A DNA stretch of 6,996 nt from SAR202 cluster bacterium. Its GTDB lineage: Bacteria; Chloroflexota; Dehalococcoidia; UBA3495. The position numbers and the translations under genes are program-made. Below the pieces are notes generated by a model that worked only from the letters and a program-made list of their open reading frames with translations, was not told the origin of the DNA and searched no databases. Positions 1 through 5,433 of this stretch are shown in pieces. How positions within the stretch are numbered: position 1 is the first letter of the stretch; the number at the start of each line of letters is the position of its first letter. The DNA lies in assembly GCA_009392075.1 (NCBI GenBank), contig VFHG01000076.1, forward strand, positions 1-6,996. Reading direction: 5' to 3'.

Positions 1-1611
1 GACTGTCATCCACCGTTTGAGCAGTTGTGGATCGGCCGGGTCGTCGTCGTTGTGGGGGTCCAGGTAGCGCATCATGTACCAAGAGGAATCCATGAACGTA
101 TCCATGGTGTCGGTCTCGCGGCGGGCATCCGCGCCGCACTTGGGGCACTTGGTATTCAAAAATTCAGCGTTGGCCACTAACGGCGACTCACCGGTGGGAG
201 TGAAGTCGGCATCCTGGGGCAGAAGTACGGGCAAGTCAGCTTCAGGAACGGGCACCACACCACAGGCGTCGCAGTAGACCATGGGGATGGGTGTACCCCA
301 ATACCGTTGTCGTGAGATCAGCCAGTCACGCATGCGGTAAGAGACGGTCCTGCTTCCCCAACCTTTCTTCTCTAAGTCAACGGCGATTGCCGTCTTTCCT
401 TCTTCGTTGGTCATGCCGTCGTAGGCGCCGGAATTGGTCATGAAACCGTCGCCCAGGTAGGCGTCGGGTAGATCTTTGCCGTCCCATTCGATGGGAGCAA
501 TGACCGTGCGGATGGGCAGCTTGTATTTCCTGGCAAAGATGTAGTCGCGGGAGTCATGGGCCGGAACGCCCATCACAGCACCTGTGCCGTAAGTCGTGAG
601 CACGTAGTCGCCTATGTAGACCGGCGCCCGTTCGCCGTTCAGACGGTTGACCGCATAACTGCCAGTGAATACTCCAGTCTTCTCTTTTTCGACCGAAAGC
701 CGGTCGATCTCAGAGGTCCGGCGGGCCTGAGCGATGTATTCGTCCACGGCTTGCCGGTTCTGGTCTGTGGTCAACCCGGGCGCCAATGGATGCTCGGGAG
801 CCAAGACGATGAAAGTCACACCGAATATGGTGTCGATGCGCGTAGTGAAGGTGCTTATCTCTTTCTCATCCAGACCGGCTTCGGAGATATCGAAAGAAAT
901 CTGAACACCTTCGCTGCGGCCGATCCAGTTCTCTTGCATGGTAAGGATCTTGTCTGGCCATTCTTTTAGTCCGCCAAAATCGAGGAGCCGGTCGGCGTAC
1001 TCGGTGATCTTGAAGAACCATTGTTCCAGGTCTCGGCGGGTGATCTCCGTGCCGCAACGCTCACAGGCGCCGTTTATGACCTGCTCATTGGCCAGGACCG
1101 TCTGGCAGGACGGGCACCAGACGACGGGCGCTTTAGCCCGGTAAGCCAGGCCTTTTTCGAAGAATTTCAGGAAGAACCACTGGTTCCAGCGGTAGTACTC
1201 CGGCTGGCAGGTGATCACCTCCCGGTCCCAGTCGTAGATGGCGCCCAGTGAACGAAGCTGGCGGCGCATGTTCTCGATGTTGCTGATGGTCCATTCATAA
1301 GGATGGATGCCACGGCTGATGGCGGCGTTCTCGGCAGGCAGGCCAAAGGCGTCGAAGCCGATGGGATGAAGCACGTTGTAGCCCTGCATCCGCCGGAAAC
1401 GGGCGTGGCTGTCGGCCGGGGCCATGGCGTACCAGTGGCCTATGTGAAGGTCGCCCGAGGGGTACGGGTACATGGTCATTTCGTACCATTTGGGACGGGG
1501 ATCGTCGTCGGATACTTTATGCAGGCCGTCTTTTTCCCAACGCGCCTGCCATTTGCGGTCGATTGCAGCGGGGTCGAAAGCAAGTTCGACCTGCCGGGGA
1601 CTGCTGGTCAT
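1..1611 (-). CDS. leuS: Leucyl-tRNA synthetase, N-terminal 537 codons (3' end cut by window edge)
   Basis: Class I aminoacyl-tRNA synthetase that charges tRNA-Leu with leucine in the cytoplasm. The minus-strand reading frame stays open from ATG 1611-1609 to the window edge. Residues 47-53 read MYPYPSG and the HIGH signature is at 56-59. A zinc knuckle follows (CPSC at 166-169, CERC at 183-186). The CP1 editing domain has the threonine-rich TFTTRIDT segment (254-261) and GTGAVMGVPAHDSRD (342-356), whose last Asp fits the editing aspartate. The catalytic-domain DTFMDSSW is at 504-511. A second Cys set (YCDACG, CPKCG) lies between, as in Thermus LeuRS. Bacterial LeuRS is about 800-870 residues, so roughly the last third, with KMSKS and the anticodon-binding domain, lies outside. 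The start is fixed by GAGGTGA six bases upstream and by the normal distance to HIGH. No frameshift or missing active-site residue is seen. Confidence 0.97.
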   Translation of the reverse strand, partial: MTSSPRQVELAFDPAAIDRKWQARWEKDGLHKVSDDDPRPKWYEMTMYPYPSGDLHIGHWYAMAPADSHARFRRMQGYNVLHPIGFDAFGLPAENAAISRGIHPYEWTISNIENMRRQLRSLGAIYDWDREVITCQPEYYRWNQWFFLKFFEKGLAYRAKAPVVWCPSCQTVLANEQVINGACERCGTEITRRDLEQWFFKITEYADRLLDFGGLKEWPDKILTMQENWIGRSEGVQISFDISEAGLDEKEISTFTTRIDTIFGVTFIVLAPEHPLAPGLTTDQNRQAVDEYIAQARRTSEIDRLSVEKEKTGVFTGSYAVNRLNGERAPVYIGDYVLTTYGTGAVMGVPAHDSRDYIFARKYKLPIRTVIAPIEWDGKDLPDAYLGDGFMTNSGAYDGMTNEEGKTAIAVDLEKKGWGSRTVSYRMRDWLISRQRYWGTPIPMVYCDACGVVPVPEADLPVLLPQDADFTPTGESPLVANAEFLNTKCPKCGADARRETDTMDTFMDSSWYMMRYLDPHNDDDPADPQLLKRWMTV

Positions 1612-1617
1612 GTAGAG

Positions 1618-1624
1618 TCACCTC
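1618..1624 (-). promoter_or_regulatory. Ribosome binding site of leuS
   Basis: On the minus strand GAGGTGA lies six bases upstream of the ATG at 1611. It is a strong Shine-Dalgarno match and decides the leuS start. Confidence 0.75.
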
Positions 1625-1677
1625 AAGTTTAGGCGGCGGCGGATTCCATCTTTGCGCCGACGTTTCTCGTGCCAATC

Positions 1678-1686
1678 ATATTAGCA
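1678..1686 (-). promoter_or_regulatory. Candidate extended -10 promoter of leuS
   Basis: The minus strand reads TGCTAATAT, i.e. an extended -10 (TG-N-TAATAT, four of six matches to TATAAT). No good -35 is present at normal spacing; the nearest, TCGTGA, is poor. It would start transcription near 1671 and give a leader of about 60 nt. This is a pattern match only. Confidence 0.3.
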
Positions 1687-1759
1687 TACAAGCTGTTCTA
1701 GTCACGAAACCAAATGAAACCGGAATACGGTTTTCAGCGGAATAGACCCACTTGGTTCA

Positions 1760-1788
1760 TTGACACAAGAATTGGCGAATCCTAAAAT
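1760..1788 (+). promoter_or_regulatory. Strong sigma70-type promoter of the ktrB-ktrA operon
   Basis: A perfect -35 TTGACA (1760-1765) is followed after exactly 17 bp by TAAAAT (1783-1788), five of six matches to the -10 consensus. Transcription would start near 1795, leaving a leader of about 225 nt before the ktrB ATG at 2021. It points away from leuS and is the best promoter match in the intergenic region. Confidence 0.65.
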
Positions 1789-1790
1789 TC

Positions 1791-1826
1791 GAACTGCTCC
1801 ATAAATTCTTCTAGAAATTGCAGTTC
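1791..1826. repeat. Inverted repeat at the predicted ktrB transcription start (possible operator or leader hairpin)
   Basis: GAACTGC (1791-1797) and its exact reverse complement GCAGTTC (1820-1826) flank 22 bp that contain the palindrome TTCTAGAA (1809-1816) and a pair of AATT blocks. The left arm covers the predicted start site, so a DNA operator fits better than a fully transcribed hairpin. The binding protein is unknown. Confidence 0.4.
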
Positions 1827-1859
1827 AGGATGCGGACCTGACCGTAAAAATTTTGGTCA
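1825..1859 (+). promoter_or_regulatory. Two overlapping small hairpins in the ktrB leader
   Basis: TCAGG/CCTGA (1825-1829, 1837-1841) and TGACC/GGTCA (1839-1843, 1855-1859) share bases 1839-1841, so the two stems exclude each other. Both are only 5 bp, which may be chance; a switch is inference only. Confidence 0.2.
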
Positions 1860-1930
1860 AAGGCCATTCCCCTCACGTCTTCCTGCGCGTTTTTCACACG
1901 TCTTTTAATGGATTTCCCACTTTAGTCAGA

Positions 1931-2013
1931 TGCCGATCGCCTTTTTATATTGCCGATTTCCATTCTTCGCCCCGATAGGTGACGACGTACAGTTGGCAAC
2001 CCTGCCGATAGGT
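1931..2013. repeat. Repeated TGCCGAT / CCGATAGGT words before ktrB
   Basis: TGCCGAT occurs at 1931-1937, 1951-1957 and 2003-2009, and CCGATAGGT at 1972-1980 and 2005-2013. The first three CCGAT cores start at 1933, 1953 and 1972, i.e. 20 and 19 bp apart, about two helical turns each. The last copy overlaps the ktrB Shine-Dalgarno region. They may be binding sites for a protein, or a chance run of a short word. Confidence 0.3.
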
Positions 2014-2020
2014 CCTGAAC

Positions 2021-3478
2021 ATGGCATTTAGACCCCGGCGGAGGCCGATCGACAACATAATCCGGCTACGAAGACGGCGCGAGCTTTCTCCCACTGTCGC
2101 CGAGATAGAGCCGCCCAAGCAGAACAAGCCTCTGTTCGGGACCACCACCATTCTCCTCCTGGGATTTGCCCTTCTGATCGCGGCTGGCGGAGGGTTGCTA
2201 ACTCTGCCTATAGCCCAGAACGGCAACGGGTTCACCGAATTTGAGACCGCATTTTTCACCTCTGTCTCGGCGGTGACAGTAACCGGTCTCACCGTGGTGG
2301 ACACTAGTACCTATTGGTCCACATTCGGCCAGGCAGTCATATTTATGTTGATGATGGTCGGTGGCTTGGGATTCATGGTCATCAGCACGTTCATCCTGTT
2401 GCTAATCGGCCAGCGGTCAACCCTGCAAGAGCGGCTTTTGACCCGCGATCTGATGCGCGACACTGTGGGCGTTGACCGGATGGGCGGATTGCGCCATCTG
2501 GGCCGTACGGTGATCGGGGTTGTGTTCTTGCTGTACGCGATCGGGGCCGTGGTGATCTTCCTGCAGATCAATGGAATCGACGGTGTGGGCAACCTGCGGT
2601 CAGTATGGCATTCGATATTCCTTTCGGTCTCATCGTTCAATAACGCCGGCTTCAACATCATTCCGGAGGTGCCCGGCGGCAGCAGCCTAACCCGCTTCTT
2701 CTCAGACCCCGGATTATTGATCACAATGACTGTTTTGATGATCCTGGGAGGTCTGGGTTGGGTCTTAGTGGTTGATGTATTCCGCAAGCGACGAATCTCC
2801 CGGTTCTCGTTGGAAACCAAACTGGTGCTTGTGACCAGCATCGTCCTTTGGGTGCTGGGTGCGTTCGTTCTGTACCTATCGGAATTCAACAACTCGGCGA
2901 CGATGGGCGATTTCAGTTGGTTCGACAAGATCTTCGGCGCCATCTTCAGCTCGGTTAGCGGACGCACGGCCGGGTTCTCGATAATGGACTTCGGGGAGGT
3001 AAAGGACGTCACGAAATCGACGTTCTCCGGGCTGATGTTCATCGGAGGCGCAGCCGGTTCGGTGGCAGGCGGCATCAAGGTGGCCACCTTCGCGGTGTTG
3101 ATGGCCGCCGTGATCTCCTCTTTGAAGGGCCGTCCCCATGCCGAGGCCTTTGGCCGGGAGATCCATCAGTCTCAGTTGCACCGCGCACTCACCGTGGCGG
3201 TACTAGGGTTCGCATTCATCGTGGTCTCAGCGACAGTGTTGACCACTCTTGAGCCGGATATCCCATTCCAAGACATCATTTTTGATACTGTATCCGCATT
3301 CGGCACCACAGGAGCATCGACCGGGATAATCGCGGACACAGGACTCGCCGCGAAGATTCTTTTCATGGCGCTCATGTACGTAGGCCGATTGGGCCCAGTG
3401 GTCTTGGCCCTTGCATTGGCAACGGAAGACGATACCGAGGTGTACCGCTTTGCACAAGAAAGCGTTAAAATAGGTTGA
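2021..3478 (+). CDS. ktrB: KtrB/TrkH-family potassium uptake membrane subunit
   Basis: Inner-membrane K+ (or K+/Na+) translocating subunit of a Trk/Ktr system, 485 aa. The protein shows the four-fold M1-P-M2 plan of the superfamily. The four pore-loop filters are TVTGL (86-90), FNNAGF (206-211), GRTAGF (314-319) and FGTTGA (427-432), with filter glycines G89, G210, G318 and G431. The intramembrane gating loop in the third M2 helix is FIGGAAGSVAGGIKV (340-354), and the conserved pore arginine is in GRLGP (R456). Only one membrane helix precedes the first filter, so the layout is KtrB-like rather than the 10-helix TrkH of E. coli. An Arg-rich cytoplasmic tail (1-37) precedes the first helix. 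The start is firm: an in-frame TAG lies at 2009-2011, ATAGG sits about 8 bases upstream of the ATG, and no ATG, GTG or TTG occurs in frame before the first helix. ktrA follows after 25 bp. Confidence 0.93.
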   Translation: MAFRPRRRPIDNIIRLRRRRELSPTVAEIEPPKQNKPLFGTTTILLLGFALLIAAGGGLLTLPIAQNGNGFTEFETAFFTSVSAVTVTGLTVVDTSTYWSTFGQAVIFMLMMVGGLGFMVISTFILLLIGQRSTLQERLLTRDLMRDTVGVDRMGGLRHLGRTVIGVVFLLYAIGAVVIFLQINGIDGVGNLRSVWHSIFLSVSSFNNAGFNIIPEVPGGSSLTRFFSDPGLLITMTVLMILGGLGWVLVVDVFRKRRISRFSLETKLVLVTSIVLWVLGAFVLYLSEFNNSATMGDFSWFDKIFGAIFSSVSGRTAGFSIMDFGEVKDVTKSTFSGLMFIGGAAGSVAGGIKVATFAVLMAAVISSLKGRPHAEAFGREIHQSQLHRALTVAVLGFAFIVVSATVLTTLEPDIPFQDIIFDTVSAFGTTGASTGIIADTGLAAKILFMALMYVGRLGPVVLALALATEDDTEVYRFAQESVKIG

Positions 3479-3503
3479 CGCATTTAAAAAGGAATTTGAT
3501 GCC

Positions 3504-4220
3504 GTGAAAAAACAAGTTTGCGTTATCGGACTGGGGCGCTTCGGATCCACACTGGCCCAAGAACTGTTCCAGAGCGGTCATGACGTTCTGGCCATCGACG
3601 TTGACGAGGCTAAAGTCCAAAACCAACTGGACCGGTCCACCTACGCGGTGCGCGCCGACGCCACCAATGAATCGATACTGAAAGAGTTGGACGTGGCCGA
3701 GTACGACGTCTGCGTCGTGTCTCTGGGCAGCGAAAACATCCAGTCCAGTATTCTGGTCTCCGTGCTCCTAAAAAGCATGGGCGTGCCGTTCATCATCGCC
3801 CGCGGCGCCAATGAGCTTCACGGCTCCACCCTGGAACGGATCGGCGTTGACCGCGTGGTCTATCCCGAAGCCGAGAGCGCCAGGCGCACTGCCCACGTGG
3901 GATTTGAGACCGGGGTCATCGATTACATGCCCATCGTCCCCGACTTCGGCATCAGTAAACTGCGGCCTCCTGAAGAGATGCTGGGACACACTCTGGAAGA
4001 AGCGGGCCTGGCAGGCTCAGCCGACCGCCACGGCATATCAGTTCTGGCCATACGCAGGGGCCGGACTTCATTCCTCCATCCAGCTAAAGATGAAGAGATC
4101 AAAGCCGGGGACGTTTTGATCGTGGCCGCTACCAATGAGCATCTGGGCAAGATATCGGAGATAGCCCGCCACCTCGAACCGGCTACATCCGAGCCTCACA
4201 GCCACCGAAACGGGGCCTGA
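3504..4220 (+). CDS. ktrA: KtrA/TrkA-type RCK regulatory subunit of the potassium transporter
   Basis: Cytoplasmic gating subunit, 238 aa, expected to form an RCK ring under KtrB and open or close it in response to bound nucleotide. RCK_N spans about residues 3-125: Rossmann loop GLGRFG (9-14), acidic end of strand two IDVDE (31-35) and RADAT (50-54). RCK_C spans about 145-222, with KLRPPEEMLG and AGDVLIVAA recognisable. The size matches single-copy KtrA (about 220 aa), not the duplicated E. coli TrkA (458 aa). Translation starts at GTG 3504, with AAGGA about ten bases upstream; the nearby ATG at 3499 is out of frame and closes at once. The nucleotide-binding residues are intact, unlike in the gene at 5019. 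The last 15 or so residues, rich in His, Ser and Pro, form a short extra tail. It is co-transcribed with ktrB, the expected partner. Confidence 0.93.
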   Translation: MKKQVCVIGLGRFGSTLAQELFQSGHDVLAIDVDEAKVQNQLDRSTYAVRADATNESILKELDVAEYDVCVVSLGSENIQSSILVSVLLKSMGVPFIIARGANELHGSTLERIGVDRVVYPEAESARRTAHVGFETGVIDYMPIVPDFGISKLRPPEEMLGHTLEEAGLAGSADRHGISVLAIRRGRTSFLHPAKDEEIKAGDVLIVAATNEHLGKISEIARHLEPATSEPHSHRNGA

Positions 4221-4242
4221 TTCTGGTCGGACTCCACGATGA

Positions 4243-4260
4243 TTCGCCTTGCGAAGTTTT
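4243..4260 (+). terminator. Weak intrinsic terminator candidate after ktrA
   Basis: A perfect 5-bp hairpin, TTCGC-CTT-GCGAA (4243-4255), is followed by GTTTT, 22 bases after the ktrA stop. The stem and T-run are short, so termination may be inefficient. The position and the separate promoter downstream fit the end of the ktrBA unit. Confidence 0.4.
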
Positions 4261-4449
4261 CGGTCTAATTCTATCGATACTAATGCGTTTTCGGCTTGAC
4301 CCAAATGCCTCACTTGTCCAAACTGTGTCAAAGCTGTAATTCGTCTGGGAGAACCGCTTCAAGGACCCGTTCCAGACCACACCTCACGGCCGGAAGCAGA
4401 GTATGAAAGTGCCTGATTCCAACGCCGTCCTAGATTCACAAAAATCTTA

Positions 4450-4478
4450 TTGTATTGAGTGGACACTGCTCGTATAAT
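4450..4478 (+). promoter_or_regulatory. Sigma70-type promoter of the usp-RCK-pheA operon
   Basis: A perfect -10 TATAAT (4473-4478) is preceded after 17 bp by TTGTAT (4450-4455), which keeps the TTG of the -35. Transcription would start near 4485, with a leader of about 74 nt before the ATG at 4559. This supports the four downstream genes being a unit separate from ktrBA. Confidence 0.6.
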
Positions 4479-4558
4479 CTGCCATTGATTATTAGCCACG
4501 GTATTGGAAAATCCACTGTGGTTGAGCCTAGGCCACCAATTCGGGATGGTGCTCGGTT

Positions 4559-5014
4559 ATGCGATTAGACGCAAAACGGCTCTTGGTTCCGGTGAACGGT
4601 AAGCCCTATAGTGAGCGTACTTTCAGGTTGGCGTGCCAGATGGCGCGGGAGTCCAAAACTGAACTGCACGCGGTCTACGTCATCGAAGTCCCACTGGAAT
4701 TATCGCTGGAATCTGAGAGGCCTGAGGACATCAACAAGGGCGAAGAGATCCTGGCCCGGATTGAAGCGATAGCCTCCGAAGAGAAATACAAAGGCCTCCA
4801 AGCCCGGTTTTTGCGGGCCAGACAAGCTGGCCCAGCGTTGGTGGTGGAATCAGAAGACCGTTTCATGGACTTGTTGATCGTGGGGATTCCATACGATCGC
4901 CGGTTTGGGTCTTGCAACCTGGGCACCACAGCCTTCTACATATTCAACAACGCCTCGTGCCAGGTGATGTTCTGGCGGGAACAGGCCCCGTCTCCCATCT
5001 TCCCAAGAGACTAG
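4559..5014 (+). CDS. Universal stress protein (UspA-fold, single domain)
   Basis: Single Usp domain, 151 aa, the usual size for the family; soluble and probably dimeric. It opens with strand one LLVPVNGKPYSERTFRLA (8-25), where the common VDGS appears as VNGK. It has an AVYVIEVP strand (38-45) and ends in the Usp phosphate-binding region, DLLIVGIP to the C-terminal VMFWR (104-140). Aligned to the ATP-type motif G-2x-G-9x-G-S/T, G109 and G122-T123 are kept, but the second Gly is Tyr112, so ATP binding is doubtful or altered. Usp proteins often sit beside transporters and can sense nucleotides or modulate partners; here the next gene starts 4 bp after the stop. No strong Shine-Dalgarno is visible (only a GGGATGG stretch about 9-15 bases upstream), so the start is likely rather than certain. 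The specific partner is inferred from context. Confidence 0.8.
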   Translation: MRLDAKRLLVPVNGKPYSERTFRLACQMARESKTELHAVYVIEVPLELSLESERPEDINKGEEILARIEAIASEEKYKGLQARFLRARQAGPALVVESEDRFMDLLIVGIPYDRRFGSCNLGTTAFYIFNNASCQVMFWREQAPSPIFPRD

Positions 5015-5018
5015 AACC

Positions 5019-5420
5019 ATGAGGGTCTTGATATTCGGGTGTAGCCGCTTAAGCAGCAGCCTTGTGGCTGACCTCGCCGGAGAAGGCAACCAGATTACCG
5101 TGCTGAGTGGCGAACGAGACTGCCTCGAAAGCGTTGCCTCACATCCGGGTGTCCGCGTGGTCCTAACCGCGGAACCCATGATGAAAGACTATCTCCAAGA
5201 AGGCGGCATTGATCACGCCGACGTCTTTTTGGCGATGTCCTCAGACGACCATCAAAACCTCCTGGTTGCCCAGATCGCCAAGCACATCTTCAATGTCCCA
5301 AAGGTGGTCTGCCATCTTGCGAGCCCTCAATTGCAGGTCATGTATGCAGCCTTGGGCTTGGACGTGGTAGGCTACTCATTCGGCCTGCTGCAGGATGTCC
5401 GACAGGCCATCGAAAAATAG
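5019..5420 (+). CDS. Stand-alone RCK_N (TrkA-N-like) protein with degenerate nucleotide site, no RCK_C
   Basis: A 133-aa protein equal to one RCK_N Rossmann domain and nothing more. It aligns along its length with the N-terminal half of the next gene's product: GCSRLS (7-12) against GCSESG, and NLLVAQIAKHIF (80-91) against NLVISQMTKHIF. The residues that normally hold NAD(H) or ATP are changed. The last Gly of GxGxxG is Ser12, the acid at the end of strand two is Ser30, and the conserved GDGTD (50-54 in the neighbour) is TAEPM. The frame ends cleanly at TAG and the next gene has its own start and Shine-Dalgarno, so this looks like a compact gene, not a recent frameshift. It probably arose by tandem duplication with loss of RCK_C, and may pair with the neighbouring RCK protein as a structural half-subunit. 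Function is inferred. Confidence 0.78.
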   Translation: MRVLIFGCSRLSSSLVADLAGEGNQITVLSGERDCLESVASHPGVRVVLTAEPMMKDYLQEGGIDHADVFLAMSSDDHQNLLVAQIAKHIFNVPKVVCHLASPQLQVMYAALGLDVVGYSFGLLQDVRQAIEK

Positions 5421-5423
5421 CTC

Positions 5424-5429
5424 AAGGGG
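5424..5429 (+). promoter_or_regulatory. Ribosome binding site deciding the start at 5434
   Basis: AAGGGG lies just after the stop of the RCK_N-only gene and four bases before ATG 5434. It supports this start over the in-frame ATG 5395, which would add 13 residues with no counterpart in RCK_N domains. Confidence 0.55.
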
Positions 5430-5433
5430 CCAG

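Larger units (their letters stand above)
1612..2020. other. Divergent intergenic region between leuS and ktrB
   Basis: A 409-bp stretch with no convincing coding sequence, more AT-rich than its flanks. It carries the outward promoters of leuS (minus) and of the ktrB operon (plus), listed separately. It also has a small inverted repeat AAACCG/CGGTTT (1717-1722, 1728-1733) between the two promoters, and an 8-bp direct repeat CACGTCTT (1874-1881, 1897-1904) in the ktrB leader. No T-box signature was found on the leuS side. No riboswitch class could be recognised by eye in the roughly 225-nt ktrB leader. Confidence 0.7.
4221..4558. other. Gene-free stretch between ktrA and the usp operon
   Basis: 338 bp without a supported gene. 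It holds the terminator candidate at 4243-4260 and the promoter at 4450-4478. A hairpin-forming segment GTCTGG/CCAGAC (4343-4348, 4372-4377) has an inner GAAC/GTTC pair. The hairpin is of unknown role and could be an RNA element or a DNA site. Possible reading frames here have no family resemblance. Confidence 0.6.

Noticed and set aside
74..1632. Several plus-strand open frames of 60-140 codons opposite leuS
   Set aside because: They lie antisense to a clearly recognisable LeuRS with intact motifs, show no family resemblance and have no good ribosome sites.
1717..1734. Terminator from AAACCG/CGGTTT followed by TTTT
   Set aside because: The stem is short, no gene ends just upstream on either strand, and it lies between two divergent promoters, so a protein-binding site or chance is more likely.
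1612..1760. T-box leader for leuS
   Set aside because: Neither a T-box core sequence nor a terminator/antiterminator pair was found on the minus strand upstream of leuS, and the predicted leader of about 60 nt is too short.
1795..2020. c-di-AMP (ydaO-type) riboswitch before ktrB
   Set aside because: The context is right for K+ uptake, but I could not find the conserved sequence blocks of that class by eye; a covariance search would decide.
4183..4380. Minus-strand small gene between ktrA and usp
   Set aside because: The frame overlaps the ktrA end, has no recognisable domain and no good ribosome site; its composition looks like chance.
4341..4400. tRNA-like segment in the ktrA-usp gap
   Set aside because: A sequence slightly like a T-arm is present, but there is no acceptor stem, anticodon arm or proper T-loop.
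5395..5433. Longer N-terminus for the RCK_N-RCK_C protein from ATG 5395
   Set aside because: It would overlap the preceding gene by 26 bp and add 13 residues not matching RCK_N, whereas ATG 5434 has AAGGGG upstream and starts at strand one of the fold.
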